From NCBI RefSeq assembly GCF_001922345.1, contig NZ_CP018812.1:1426001-1490000 (forward strand): a stretch of DNA of 64,000 nt. The letters run 5' to 3'. Below the pieces are notes generated by a model. That model was not told where the DNA came from. It did not search any database and worked only from the letters and a program-made list of their open reading frames with translations. Made by a program: the position numbers and the translations under genes. Within the stretch, counting starts at the first letter, position 1. Each line of letters starts with the position of its first letter. Of this stretch, positions 53,642 to 63,049 are shown one piece after another. Source of the stretch: Paraburkholderia sp. SOS3 (GTDB lineage Bacteria > Pseudomonadota > Gammaproteobacteria > Burkholderiales > Burkholderiaceae).

Positions 53642-55036
53642 ATGTCCAAACTGGAACAGGTCGACACGCTCATCCTCGGAAGCGGTCAGGGCGGCAAGCT
53701 GCTCGCGTGGCACCTCGGCAATGCGGGCCAGCGCGTCGCGGTGGTCGAGCGTCAATGGGTCGGCGGTTCGTGTCCGGCGGTCGCATGTCTGCCGAGCAAG
53801 AACGAAATCTGGAGTGCACGCGTCGCGCATGTCGCGCAGCATGCGGCCGAATTCGGCACGGTCACGGGCGCCGTGAAGACCGATCTCGCGAAGGTCCGGC
53901 AGCGCAAGCGCGAGATGATCGCGCGCGAAGACGCGGCGCATCTGGCGTTCTATCAATCGAGCGGGGCGGAACTGATCATGGGCCGCGGCCAGTTTGTCTC
54001 GCCAAAGACCATCGAAGTGACGCTCAACGAAGGCGGCACGCGCACGCTAAGCGGCACTCAGGTCGTGATCAACGTCGGCTCGCATGCGGCGATACCCGAC
54101 ATCGCCGGCCTCGCCGATGCGCAACCGCTTACGCATATCGAGGCGCTCGAACTCGATCAGTTACCCGAACATCTGATCGTGCTCGGCGGCGGCTATATCG
54201 GTATCGAAATGGCCCAGGCATTGCGGCGTTTCGGCAGCCGCGTAACGATCGTCGATCACAACCCGCATCTGATGCATCGCGAAGACGCCGATATCGCCGA
54301 GGAAGTGCAGAATATTCTGCGCGGCGAAGGCATCGAGCTGCTGCTCGATGCGCAGACCACGAAGGTGGCCGGGAAGTCGGGCAAGGACGTGCGTGTGACG
54401 GCGCGTGTGGGCGGCAGCGAAAGAACCGTCGAAGGCAGCCATCTGCTCGTTGCGACCGGGCGCATTCCGAACACGGCCGGTATCGGACTCGACCGGCTCG
54501 GCGTCGAACTCGACGAGCGCGGCTATATTCGCGTCAACGAGCGCCTGCAGACCAGTGCGCCGGACGTATGGGCGATCGGCGAATGCGCGGGCAGCCCGCA
54601 CTTCACGCATGTCTCGGTCGACGACTTCCGCATCGTGCGCGACAACATGGCGGGCGGCACGCGCAGCACGCAGGACCGGCTCGTGCCGTACTGCATGTTC
54701 ACCGATCCGCCGCTCGCGCATGTCGGCCTCAACGAACGCGAAGCCGCGCGCCGCGAGGTGCCGGTGCGCGTCGGCAAGCTGCCGATGGCGCACGTGCTGC
54801 GCGGCGAAGCGACCGATGAAAAGCTTGGCTTCATGAAGGTGCTGGTCGGCGACGACGATCGCATCGTCGGCTTCACGATGCTCGGTGCGGAAGCCGGCGA
54901 AGTGATGGCCGCGATGCAGACGGCGATGCTCGCGGGCCTGCCGTATCCGAAGCTGCGCGATGCGGTCATCGCACACCTCACCTATGCTGAAGGGCTCGGA
55001 CGGTTACTCGGCAACGTGCCGGCGCGTGCGGGCTGA
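53642..55036 (+). CDS. Pyridine nucleotide-disulfide oxidoreductase (mercuric reductase/dihydrolipoyl dehydrogenase-like)
   Basis: Flavoprotein of 464 residues. The N-terminal FAD motif is LILGSGQGGKLLAWHLGNAG, with GGSCPAVACLPSK containing the CxxxxC redox disulfide. The NAD motif is LIVLGGGYIGIEMAQALRRF, and the second FAD part is DVWAIGECAGSPHFTHVS. In the dimer part the usual HPTxxE active-site box reads HLTYAE, so His and Glu stay but Pro is changed. There is no N-terminal heavy-metal domain and no mer or lipoyl partner gene nearby, so substrate and role are open. Confidence 0.9.
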   Translation: MSKLEQVDTLILGSGQGGKLLAWHLGNAGQRVAVVERQWVGGSCPAVACLPSKNEIWSARVAHVAQHAAEFGTVTGAVKTDLAKVRQRKREMIAREDAAHLAFYQSSGAELIMGRGQFVSPKTIEVTLNEGGTRTLSGTQVVINVGSHAAIPDIAGLADAQPLTHIEALELDQLPEHLIVLGGGYIGIEMAQALRRFGSRVTIVDHNPHLMHREDADIAEEVQNILRGEGIELLLDAQTTKVAGKSGKDVRVTARVGGSERTVEGSHLLVATGRIPNTAGIGLDRLGVELDERGYIRVNERLQTSAPDVWAIGECAGSPHFTHVSVDDFRIVRDNMAGGTRSTQDRLVPYCMFTDPPLAHVGLNEREAARREVPVRVGKLPMAHVLRGEATDEKLGFMKVLVGDDDRIVGFTMLGAEAGEVMAAMQTAMLAGLPYPKLRDAVIAHLTYAEGLGRLLGNVPARAG

Positions 55037-55138
55037 GCGTTCATCAACGCTTCACCGCGCGCGTGCAAGCTCCGCGTGATTCAAACCGGCCGGATCCGAT
55101 TCGCTACAATAGCGCCGGCCATTCACGAGGAGAATCTG

Positions 55139-55549
55139 ATGAAATTTGCATTGTGCGCGCTGACCGCCGCCGTTTTCGCCACCGCTGCCGGCAGCGCATG
55201 CGCGGCCCAGGGCTCGACCGAGAAGCTGCCGTCCGGCGTGACGGTCGAACATCTGACGCCGGGCAACGGTCCGCAGCCGACTGCCGCCGACGTCGTGCGC
55301 GTCAACTACCGCGGCACGCTGACCAACGGCACCGAGTTCGACAGCTCCGCGAAACACGGCGGCCCGGCCGAGTTTCCGCTGTCGCGCGTGATTCCGTGCT
55401 GGACGCAAGGCGTCGCGACGATGAAAGTCGGCGAGAAAGCGAAGCTCACGTGTCCGGCCGCAACCGCATATGGTTCGCGCGGCGTCGGCGTGATTCCGCC
55501 GAACAGCGACCTGATCTTCGAAGTCGAGCTGGTCGGCATCGTCAAGTAA
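55139..55549 (+). CDS. Periplasmic FKBP-type peptidyl-prolyl cis-trans isomerase
   Basis: Protein of 136 residues. A signal peptide (about 1-22, ACA-AQ) is followed by an FKBP domain: VVRVNYRGTLTNGTEFDSSA, PLSRVIPCWTQGVATMKVGE and CPAATAYGSRGVGVIPPNSD, then LIFEVELVGI. In the usual VIPGW loop Gly is replaced by Cys (VIPCW), and another Cys sits in LTCPAAT, so a disulfide is possible. It speeds proline isomerisation during folding outside the cytoplasm. GAGGAG precedes the ATG. Confidence 0.92.
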   Translation: MKFALCALTAAVFATAAGSACAAQGSTEKLPSGVTVEHLTPGNGPQPTAADVVRVNYRGTLTNGTEFDSSAKHGGPAEFPLSRVIPCWTQGVATMKVGEKAKLTCPAATAYGSRGVGVIPPNSDLIFEVELVGIVK

Positions 55550-55607
55550 GCCGGGCCGCGCTCGAGCGCGCTCATCTGTTCCGGTATTGCCGCAGTCGAA
55601 TCCCACA

Positions 55608-55645
55608 GGCCGCATAAGCGTTGTGCAAGCAACGCTCATGCGGCC
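55608..55645. terminator. Terminator hairpin after the FKBP gene
   Basis: Sixteen-base arms (55608-55623 and 55630-55645) with one mismatch and a six-base loop, about 60 bases after the stop. Confidence 0.8.
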
Positions 55646-55873
55646 TTCATGCATCGGTCATCGACATCTCCGTCTGTGCGCGCCTGAATCCCCGTGAGCG
55701 CGCAGGCCGCGCGTGTTCCGTCCTGCGCAACACGGCGTGCGACGGGGCATACATCGAAAAACTCGTCTCGCGTGTTACTGTGAGCAGTCGCGCATCCGCG
55801 CGGCAGCTTGCCGCCGCGGCGATCATCGGGTGGGCTGCGGCCGGCGTCGTCGCACTCATCGCATGGAGGCGCC

Positions 55874-57334
55874 TTGGACCATCCTTTGATCATCGGCTAT
55901 GCGATCCTTGCGGTCGATCTCGCGGTATGGCGATTCCGTCTGCCGGCGCACGAAGTCGCGCGGCTCGTCGTCCGGCTGCTGCTGTTCGCGGCGCTCAGCT
56001 ATGTGCTCTTTGCGTCGGGCTTGAGCCCGTTTACTCAAGCGCCCGGCTTCGGCTCGATGTCGGAGCATGTGCTGGGGCAGGTGCTCGAAATCATCTGGTG
56101 GTTGATGGGCGCGCGCCTGCTCGGCCAGGCGCTCGACACGCTGCTGTTGCCGCGCGCGTGGCGCCGCCAGCGGCTCTTTCAGGACGTGTTCGGCGCACTC
56201 GTGTTTCTCGCGGCGATCGTCGCGTCGCTCGGCTTCGTGCTCGAGCTGCCGATACGCGGGCTCGTCGCGACCTCGGGCGCGCTGGCCATCGTGCTCGGTC
56301 TTGCGATCCAAAGCACCTTGAGCGACGTGTTCGCGGGCATCGTGCTCAATACGACCGAGCCGTATCAGATCGGCGACTGGGTGTCGGTCGACGATGTCGA
56401 AGGCCGCGTCGTCGAAATGAACTGGCGCGCCACGCATCTGCTGACCTCGCAGGGCAACGTCGTGATCGTCCCGAATGCGGTGGCCGCAAAAACGAAGATC
56501 ACGAATAACAGCCGGCCCGGTGCGCTGCACGGCGTGAAGGTGAGCCTCGAAATTTCGCCGCAGGAGCGGCCCGCGACGGTGATCGGCGCGCTCGAACGGG
56601 CCGTGAGAAGCGTCACGTCGCTGATGTCGGACCCGGCGCCGTATGTGGCGGCCAAGCACAGCACCGTCAATTCGGTGCTCTACGAAGTGACCGGCTTCGT
56701 CGACGACATGGGCAAGAAGACGTCGGTCACCAACGAGCTACTCGATCTGTGCTACCGGCATCTCGCTTCCGCGGGGGTCGATTTGCGGCCGCTCAGCGTG
56801 CCGGCCGCGCCGGCGATGATCGACGATCCGCGCGAAGCGCTGCTGCGGCGTGTCGAACTGTTTTCGACCTTGAGCCGCGATGAATTGCACGATCTCGCGC
56901 CGCTTTTGACGCGCAAGGAATACGAAGCCGACGACGTTCTTTTGACCAGGGAAGTCGTGCCCGAGTGTCTGACGATCGTCGAATCGGGCATTCTGAGCGT
57001 GACGCTCGACGATGCGAACGGCGGCAAGATCGAAGTGTCGCGGCTTGGACCCGGCGACACGATGGGCGAACAGGGGCTGCTTGCGGGCATGCCGGTACGC
57101 GTCGAAGTATCCGCGTTGAGCCGCGTGGTCGTCTACCGGTTGAAGAAGGACGACCTGACGCCGCTGCTCAAGCGCAATCCCGATGTCGCGAGAGAAATGT
57201 GCGAACTGCTCGCGCGCCGGCAGGACAAGCTAAGCCGCATTTCATCGTCCGTGGCGCCCGCCGCGCATACGGAGCAAGGCGTGCTTCAGTGGCTGCTCGA
57301 CGGCATGCGCAAGCTGCACGATCTGACGTTCTGA
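55874..57334 (+). CDS. Mechanosensitive channel (MscS) with cyclic-nucleotide-binding domain
   Basis: Protein of 486 residues from a TTG at 55874, with GGAGG five bases before it. About four membrane helices fill residues 1-140. The pore helix and MscS beta domain follow with TSGALAIVLGLAIQSTLSDV, FAGIVLNTTEPYQIGDWVSV and NVVIVPNAVAAKTKITNNSR. The last 140 residues are a cNMP-binding domain: FSTLSRDELHDLAPLLTRKE and GDTMGEQGLLAGMPVRVEVS. Such fusions resemble cyclic-nucleotide-gated MscS-like (bCNG) channels. It releases solutes under tension or in response to a nucleotide. Confidence 0.9.
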   Translation: MDHPLIIGYAILAVDLAVWRFRLPAHEVARLVVRLLLFAALSYVLFASGLSPFTQAPGFGSMSEHVLGQVLEIIWWLMGARLLGQALDTLLLPRAWRRQRLFQDVFGALVFLAAIVASLGFVLELPIRGLVATSGALAIVLGLAIQSTLSDVFAGIVLNTTEPYQIGDWVSVDDVEGRVVEMNWRATHLLTSQGNVVIVPNAVAAKTKITNNSRPGALHGVKVSLEISPQERPATVIGALERAVRSVTSLMSDPAPYVAAKHSTVNSVLYEVTGFVDDMGKKTSVTNELLDLCYRHLASAGVDLRPLSVPAAPAMIDDPREALLRRVELFSTLSRDELHDLAPLLTRKEYEADDVLLTREVVPECLTIVESGILSVTLDDANGGKIEVSRLGPGDTMGEQGLLAGMPVRVEVSALSRVVVYRLKKDDLTPLLKRNPDVAREMCELLARRQDKLSRISSSVAPAAHTEQGVLQWLLDGMRKLHDLTF

Positions 57335-57361
57335 ACCCACGCTGAGCCTGGGCGTGCCGCG

Positions 57362-59581
57362 TTACAGGTCGAGCACGAGCGGCGCATCGGCGGCAGCCTC
57401 CGTGCGCGCCGGCACCGCACAGCAAATCAGCGCTTTGGTTTCGCCGGCCGGGAATTCGGGCACGCTCGCATAAGCGACTGCGCCCTCGAGAATCGCGGTG
57501 CGGCACGTTCCGCAGCTACCGCCGCGGCAACTGAATTCCGGCGACAATCCTTGCGCTTCGGCCAATTCCAGCAGCGAACCGCTGGCCGGGCTCCATGTTG
57601 CCTGCTTGCCGGACTTCGCGAACACGACGCGCGTCGGTTCGGTCGCAGCCGCATGCCCGGCGACGGGTGGCGTCGTCGCGGCCGCGGCCTTTCCGTCATG
57701 CGTGCGCTCGAGCCCCGACGGTCCGAACGCTTCCGCATGAATCCGCTCGTCGGCGATATTGAGCTTGCGCAAGCCGTCGTACAGCGATTGCATGAACCCG
57801 GCCGGTCCGCACAGATAGAAATCGTAGTCGTCGAGCGGCAGCGTTGCGCGCAGCAGATCGAGGTCGATGCGCCCTCTGTGATCGAAGTCCTTGCCGCGGC
57901 GGCCGTCTTGCGGATCCGACACGACGCGAACCACCTGCACCGCGCCGCCGGACACGCTCGCGAGATAGTCGATTTCGCCGGTGAACGCGCGCTCGTGCAG
58001 CGTGCGCGCGGACTGGAACAGCCACGTGGGCCGCATGCGCCGCGTGCGCAGGCCTTCGTAGACGATATGGCGCAGCATCGCGACCATCGGTGTGATGCCG
58101 ACACCGGCCGCGAGCAGCACGGCAGGGCGCTCTTCATGCGCATCGATCGTGAAGCGGCCCGCGGGCGCGCGCGCCTCGATCACGCTGCCCACGCGCAGCG
58201 TATCGTGCAGATGGCGCGAGACCACGCCTTCGCGTTTGACGCTGAGCCGATAGCCGCCGTCGGCCGGCCCCGATGAAATCGTGTATGTCCTGCGCACCGT
58301 CTTCGCTGTGCCCGCTGCATCTCGCGCATCCGATTGATCGGGCAGCGCGACGCGAATCGGCAGATATTGCCCGGCCTGATGCGGAATCACGCCGGCGCCG
58401 TCGACCGGTTCGAGATGAAACGACCGGATCGTCGTGCTTTCGTCGACGATTTGCGCGACCTTGAACGGCCGCCATGCATCGGCCAGCGCAGCCGCTTGCA
58501 GACGATGTTCGGCTTCGGTCCAATTGCCGGTCATCAGCGAGTTCAGCGACCAGCCGTCTTCGTTGAATACCCAGCGCAGCGGCAGCGCGCGCGGACGGTA
58601 AACCACGCGGCGCGGCTTCACGCGCCACAGCCGTTCGGCGCCCTGAAACGCGGCGATTTCCGCAGAATCGACGTCGACCGATGCGTCGCCCGTAATCTGC
58701 AGCAGGTCGCCGGTCGCGAAGTCGACGAACACGAGGCCCGCACGGCCGTTCGCGAGGATATTGCCGAGCGTCGCGAAAAACAGATTGCCCGCGAAGTCGG
58801 GAATGGTCAGCACGCCGTCCGCGCCGATGCGCACGAAGCCCGTGTTGCCGCCGCGATGCGACACGTCGACCTCGCGGCGCAAAACGGCAGCGGCGTGCCT
58901 GGCCTCGCTGTCCGGGATACTGCCCGCGATGCCGCGCCCGCTGCCGTCCGCATGGTGGTCCACATCGGCGCCGCCGCGGTCCGCATACGATGCAACAAAA
59001 AACGTATCGGCAGCTGCAATGATCTCGCGCGCGCGTTCGGTCAGTTCGTTGCCGATGACCGGCTCGGCGTCGGACGCCACCGCCGGCTCGCGCGTGAACG
59101 CGAAGTTGCGGATCTGGATGTACTGCGGGCAATTGCCGAAACTTTGCGCGACATCGACCGCGAAGCCGGCCGCACTCGACTCGCGCACGATGCCGTTCAT
59201 CCGGTTGCGCCGGCGCGTATGCAGTTCGATGCCGAGCAGCGCCACGGCGGCGCCTTCGTGCACGCCGGCGGCGGCCGGGTCGCGCGGCTCCGGCATCGCG
59301 TCGACGCGCAGCCGGTGCGAATCGGGCGAATGCGCGAAGCCCGGCTTGCCCGCGACCAACGTGGCCCATACGTCGCCGTCGCGGTCCACGGAGCCGAGCG
59401 CGACGAACGGCAATTGAGCGAAAAACGCGCGATGCTGGTCAGGCATATGGTCGCGCACCACGCGCCGCCCGAGATCCTTCATCCGGTCGGCAACGCCGGC
59501 TTGCCGCTGCAGCGCGACTTCGCCCGCATGCCAGGTCGATCCGGGCTCATCGAGCAAAACGGGTGCGGACATGTCCATCAT
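57362..59581 (-). CDS. PNPOx-like/ferredoxin-reductase/2Fe-2S fusion oxidoreductase
   Basis: Protein of 739 residues with three parts. Residues 1 to about 350 hold a pyridoxamine-phosphate-oxidase-like half (VALGSVDRDGDVWATLVAGK, NLFFATLGNILANGRAGLVF, GDLLQITGDASVDVD). About 390-630 is a ferredoxin-reductase-type FAD/NAD domain (RRTYTISSGPADGGYRLSVK, VLLAAGVGITPMVAMLRHIV, YDFYLCGPAGFMQSLYDGLR). The end is a plant-type 2Fe-2S domain with SCRGGSCGTCRTAILEG and a last Cys in ALICCAVP. One chain may take NAD(P)H electrons to a flavin or heme-type substrate. Start has GGAG before it. Confidence 0.88.
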   Translation of the reverse strand: MMDMSAPVLLDEPGSTWHAGEVALQRQAGVADRMKDLGRRVVRDHMPDQHRAFFAQLPFVALGSVDRDGDVWATLVAGKPGFAHSPDSHRLRVDAMPEPRDPAAAGVHEGAAVALLGIELHTRRRNRMNGIVRESSAAGFAVDVAQSFGNCPQYIQIRNFAFTREPAVASDAEPVIGNELTERAREIIAAADTFFVASYADRGGADVDHHADGSGRGIAGSIPDSEARHAAAVLRREVDVSHRGGNTGFVRIGADGVLTIPDFAGNLFFATLGNILANGRAGLVFVDFATGDLLQITGDASVDVDSAEIAAFQGAERLWRVKPRRVVYRPRALPLRWVFNEDGWSLNSLMTGNWTEAEHRLQAAALADAWRPFKVAQIVDESTTIRSFHLEPVDGAGVIPHQAGQYLPIRVALPDQSDARDAAGTAKTVRRTYTISSGPADGGYRLSVKREGVVSRHLHDTLRVGSVIEARAPAGRFTIDAHEERPAVLLAAGVGITPMVAMLRHIVYEGLRTRRMRPTWLFQSARTLHERAFTGEIDYLASVSGGAVQVVRVVSDPQDGRRGKDFDHRGRIDLDLLRATLPLDDYDFYLCGPAGFMQSLYDGLRKLNIADERIHAEAFGPSGLERTHDGKAAAATTPPVAGHAAATEPTRVVFAKSGKQATWSPASGSLLELAEAQGLSPEFSCRGGSCGTCRTAILEGAVAYASVPEFPAGETKALICCAVPARTEAAADAPLVLDL

Positions 59582-59604
59582 TACGCTCCTTCGCGGTTGC
59601 TTTC

Positions 59605-60222
59605 TTACTGCGTGGCCCTGAGTCCGGCCGGCGATTCCTTGAACGCGACGAAGCCAGGCAACGCCTGGATGCGCGCGAGCCATGCGAGCACCTGCGGGTA
59701 ACCGGACAGATCGACGTTGCCTTCGGGCGCGCCGAAGACGTAGCTGTACAGCGCGATGTCGGCGATCGTCGGCGTCGCGCCGGTGATGAATGCGCGATCC
59801 GTCAGCGTCTCGTCGATCAGGCCCAGAACGCGGTGTGCGCGCGCAATCACTTCGTCGGCGTTGAAGGCGCGGCCGAATACCGTGATCAGACGCGCGGCGC
59901 ACGGTCCGTAAGCAATCTCGCCCGCCGCCACCGACAGCCACCGTTGCACAGCGGCTTCGCCGGCCGGCGTCTGCGGCAGCCACTCGGTCTTGCCGAATTT
60001 GCGCACCGCGTAGATGAGAATCGCGTTCGAATCTGCAATCACCGTGTCCCCATCGATCAGCACGGGAATCTGTCCGAACGGGTTCAGCTTCAGGAATTCC
60101 GGCGATTTATGTTCGGCTTGCGCCAGATTCACTTCGGTCAGGTCATGCGGAATACCGAGCAGCGACAGACCCAGATGGGCGCGGTGCGAATGTCCGGACA
60201 ATGGGTGGTAATACAGTTTCAT
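59605..60222 (-). CDS. Glutathione S-transferase family protein
   Basis: Protein of 205 residues from the ATG at 60222. The thioredoxin-like part starts [20 protein letters not shown], then [20 protein letters not shown] with the cis-Pro and the Asp-Ser that bind glutathione. The helical part has [20 protein letters not shown], the N-capping box of GSTs. It conjugates or isomerises small electrophiles. It starts upstream of and reads toward the fusion oxidoreductase gene, 23 bases apart, so the two may be co-transcribed. Confidence 0.92.
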   Translation of the reverse strand: MKLYYHPLSGHSHRAHLGLSLLGIPHDLTEVNLAQAEHKSPEFLKLNPFGQIPVLIDGDTVIADSNAILIYAVRKFGKTEWLPQTPAGEAAVQRWLSVAAGEIAYGPCAARLITVFGRAFNADEVIARAHRVLGLIDETLTDRAFITGATPTIADIALYSYVFGAPEGNVDLSGYPQVLAWLARIQALPGFVAFKESPAGLRATQ

Positions 60223-60552
60223 GGGCGGTCTCGTGTCTGATGGAGGGTCCGGACAATCCGGATCGCTCGTATGCAGTGTAGGAACGGGGCGCGCAATTCT
60301 GAATACGCGGCGGGCCCAAAGCATTTTTCTCGTTACGAGAAGAATGCACGGGAAGCCTGTCGGGCGGGCGTGAGCGGCTTATCGCGGCCGGTTGCGGCCT
60401 ATCACGGCCGATCACGGATGATCGCGGCAGGCCGCTGCCGCGCGTCTGAGCCGCGCGAGCATATCGATGATCCGTTCGGGCATGCCGCGGCGGGTCGCGC
60501 GCGGCTACACTCCAGGCGGGCTTGTTTATTCCTCGACGAGGCGTGGTTATCG

Positions 60553-61401
60553 ATGAATCTCGGATTTGTTTCACTGCCGGCAGGGCCGTTGATCCTGTTT
60601 GCGAGCGTGCTCGCTGCACTGGCGGCCGGCCGATTTGCGACAAGACGCACAACGGGCGACGACGAGGGCGCCTCGGCCAGGATCGACCAGTCGATCTTCA
60701 ACACGCTGATTGTCGGGCTCGTCGTGGCGCGGCTCGTGTTCGTCGGACGCTATCTGCCCGGCTATGAAGGCAGCATCGGCAAGATGCTCGATTTCCGCGA
60801 TCTCGGTTTCGACCTGCTTGCAGGCGCCGCTGCCGGCGTATGCGTGCTCGCGTGGATCATGCTTCGCCGCCGCGCGTTGCGCAGGCCGCTGCTGATCGCG
60901 GTGGCGGCCGGTGTCGCGACCTGGAGCGCGGCGAGCGCGGCCGCTCAATTCGCGCAGGCGCCGCAAAGCGTGCCGCAGGTTTCGCTCGTCGACAGCGCCG
61001 GCCAGTTGCAGCCGCTCGCGCGCAACGACGGCAAACCGCTCGTCGTCAATCTGTGGGCGACGTGGTGCCCGCCGTGCCGCGCCGAGATGCCGGTGCTCGC
61101 GCGGGCGCAAGCCGATCACGCGCGCATCGACGTCGTGTTCGTGAATCAGGGCGAAGCGAAGGCGACGGTCGACGACTATCTCGACTCGCAAGGCATTCGT
61201 ATCGCGAACTCGATGCTCGATCCGAACCTTGCGGTCGCGCGCGCGGTCGAAGCGGCCGGTTTTCCGACCACGCTCTTCTACGATGCGCGCGGCCGGCTGC
61301 TTGCGCGGCATCTCGGGCCGTTTTCGCGTGCGACGTTCGAAGCCGCGCTCGAACGGTTTTATCCTGCCGTGCCGGCCCAAAAGCAGGAGGCCGCGCGATG
61401 A
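60553..61401 (+). CDS. Membrane-anchored TlpA-like thiol-disulfide oxidoreductase
   Basis: Protein of 282 residues. The N-terminal 130 residues hold about four membrane helices and resemble the front of prolipoprotein diacylglyceryl transferase-like proteins. The rest is a periplasmic thioredoxin domain with VVNLWATWCPPCRAEMPVLA (active-site WCPPC at 171-175) and FPTTLFYDARGRL (cis-Pro). It likely reduces or shuffles disulfides outside the cytoplasm. Its stop overlaps the next ATG by ATGA. Confidence 0.85.
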   Translation: MNLGFVSLPAGPLILFASVLAALAAGRFATRRTTGDDEGASARIDQSIFNTLIVGLVVARLVFVGRYLPGYEGSIGKMLDFRDLGFDLLAGAAAGVCVLAWIMLRRRALRRPLLIAVAAGVATWSAASAAAQFAQAPQSVPQVSLVDSAGQLQPLARNDGKPLVVNLWATWCPPCRAEMPVLARAQADHARIDVVFVNQGEAKATVDDYLDSQGIRIANSMLDPNLAVARAVEAAGFPTTLFYDARGRLLARHLGPFSRATFEAALERFYPAVPAQKQEAAR

Positions 61402-61931
61402 ACGGCTGCGGTGCGCCCGCGGTCGACGCGTGGCGGCACCGCGCAAGCCAGAAAGTGCGGCGGGTTGCGCTTGCCGCATCGGCCATGTTTTTCATCTACT
61501 CGTTGGAGCCTGTCATGACTGCCCGAGCCGACACACCCGATGCGAGTCCCGCATCGCTCGTCACGCTGCAAAGTCGATACGATTTCGCGACCACGGTCGC
61601 GCGTCTGCGCGACACGCTTGCGGCGCGCAGGCTCACGCTGTTCGCCGATATCGACCAGAGCGAAGCGGCTGCCGGCGTCGGCATGCCGTTGCGTCCCACG
61701 CGGCTCCTGCTGTTCGGCAATCCGAAAGCCGGCACGCCGGTGATGGCCGCGCACCCGCATGCGGCGCTCGAGTTGCCGCTCAGGGCCGTGGTGTGGGAAG
61801 ACGCCGATCGGCATGTCCATATCGACTATCAGGATGTGACGAAGACGCTCGCCGCGTACGGCGTCGACGCGGCGCTGCTTGCGCCGCTGCAGCCGGTGCC
61901 GGCGTTGCTGCGCGCGGTGGCGGGGCAGTAG
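61398..61931 (+). CDS. DUF302 protein, exported
   Basis: Protein of 177 residues from the ATG at 61398, with GGAGG before it. Residues about 23-44 (VALAASAMFFIYSLEPVMTA) form a membrane anchor or signal. The rest is a DUF302 domain: ESRYDFATTVARLRDTLAAR-like opening, LFADIDQSEAAAGVGMPLRP and LLLFGNPKAGTPVMAAHPHA, then VHIDYQDVTKTL. DUF302 proteins have a beta-alpha fold of unknown role. Coupling to the thioredoxin-like gene suggests a shared job in the cell envelope. Confidence 0.85.
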   Translation: MNGCGAPAVDAWRHRASQKVRRVALAASAMFFIYSLEPVMTARADTPDASPASLVTLQSRYDFATTVARLRDTLAARRLTLFADIDQSEAAAGVGMPLRPTRLLLFGNPKAGTPVMAAHPHAALELPLRAVVWEDADRHVHIDYQDVTKTLAAYGVDAALLAPLQPVPALLRAVAGQ

Positions 61932-62014
61932 CGCATCGCGTGCGGCCCTGAACCGTCTGGCGGCGCGGGCGCCTGTGGCCTGTTGCGCGATCCGGGTTTC
62001 TGCGAACGCCGGGC

Positions 62015-62038
62015 GGGCCACTGACACGCCAGTGGCCC
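62015..62038. terminator. Hairpin between convergent DUF302 and coiled-coil genes
   Basis: GGGCCACTG (62015-62023) pairs perfectly with CAGTGGCCC (62030-62038) around a six-base loop. Confidence 0.65.
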
Positions 62039-62077
62039 GATGATCGGTTCGCTGCGGCTGCTCTTCGCGCGGCATCG

Positions 62078-63049
62078 CTATCCGAAGTCGTTCAATTGCG
62101 ACGTGAGTTCGTCGATGCGCCGATCGGCCCGCGCGATCGACTCGCGGATGTGATCGAGGTCCGCACTCGTTCCCGCGATACGCGAGCGCAAGGTGTCGAT
62201 GTGCGTGTCGGCGTCGTCGATCAATCGCTGCAGCGATTGCATCGATGCGCGTCTTCGTTCGATCTGAAGCCTTGCCTGTTCCAACGCGGTCTGATACGAG
62301 GGATCGGCATTGCCACGCCCGATCTGTCGTGCGAAAAAATCGGACATGCCCTGCTGCAAGTCGATATCGTCGCGTAGCGATTGCTGATCGGCGCGCATCT
62401 GCTGCCGAAACGTTTCGTATCTGCCGGTCAGGTCGTACGTATCGCGAATGTTCTGCCGTGCGTCGAGGCGCCGGACTAGCAGATCGTCGAGTGTCGCTCG
62501 CGTCTCACGAAGATCGTTGTCTATCTGCGCGCGCGTGAGGAGCGGGCGTCCGGCCGGCAGGCCGACGTCGCGATGGACTTGCCATTCGCCCGCCCGGTCA
62601 GGCCGGATCGGGATGCCGGGTTTGGTTGGGTCCTGTGGCTGAACCACGCGCCACGTTCCGTTTGCCGGGTCGTTACGGATCGCGTAGTAGTGTTTTCCGA
62701 CCGCTACATACTGTTGCCTCGACTCGTCCATCAGCACGTGGGCGTTCCGTGGATCGAATGTCAGGTTGCCGCGCGGCGCGCCGATGTATGCATCGGGCAG
62801 CGTGCCGCTGCGCGTGCCGGCGGTAGCCATCGGTGCAGCGGCCTGCCGTCCGGCGCCACGAAAGCTAGCCGCACGTTGCGGCCCGCTCGCAGCGGTCCCG
62901 GCATCGCGTGACCCATGTTCGGCTTGTGCCTCGTGACCACGCTCGACGCCTGGCGTGTCGATTCGACGCAGCGGCGCGGGAATTTCCGCCGAGCCTGTCC
63001 TGCCTGGCTCGACATGCACCTGACCATGCAACGGGGGAAGGACGATCAT
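62078..63049 (-). CDS. Coiled-coil protein, possible effector or toxin-related
   Basis: Protein of 323 residues from the ATG at 63049, with AGGAGCGC before it. The N-terminal 70 residues are disordered and Arg/Ala-rich. The middle has DAYIGAPRGNLTFDPRNAHV, QQYVAVGKHYYAIRNDPANG and TWRVVQPQDPTKPGIPIRPD, a motif style seen in the stalks of large Burkholderia and Pseudomonas effectors and toxins. The last 150 residues are a long coiled coil (DDLLVRRLDARQNIRDTYDL and RRRASMQSLQRLIDDADTHI). No signal peptide. A secreted effector is possible, but no secretion system genes are near and the family is not certain. Confidence 0.5.
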   Translation of the reverse strand: MIVLPPLHGQVHVEPGRTGSAEIPAPLRRIDTPGVERGHEAQAEHGSRDAGTAASGPQRAASFRGAGRQAAAPMATAGTRSGTLPDAYIGAPRGNLTFDPRNAHVLMDESRQQYVAVGKHYYAIRNDPANGTWRVVQPQDPTKPGIPIRPDRAGEWQVHRDVGLPAGRPLLTRAQIDNDLRETRATLDDLLVRRLDARQNIRDTYDLTGRYETFRQQMRADQQSLRDDIDLQQGMSDFFARQIGRGNADPSYQTALEQARLQIERRRASMQSLQRLIDDADTHIDTLRSRIAGTSADLDHIRESIARADRRIDELTSQLNDFG

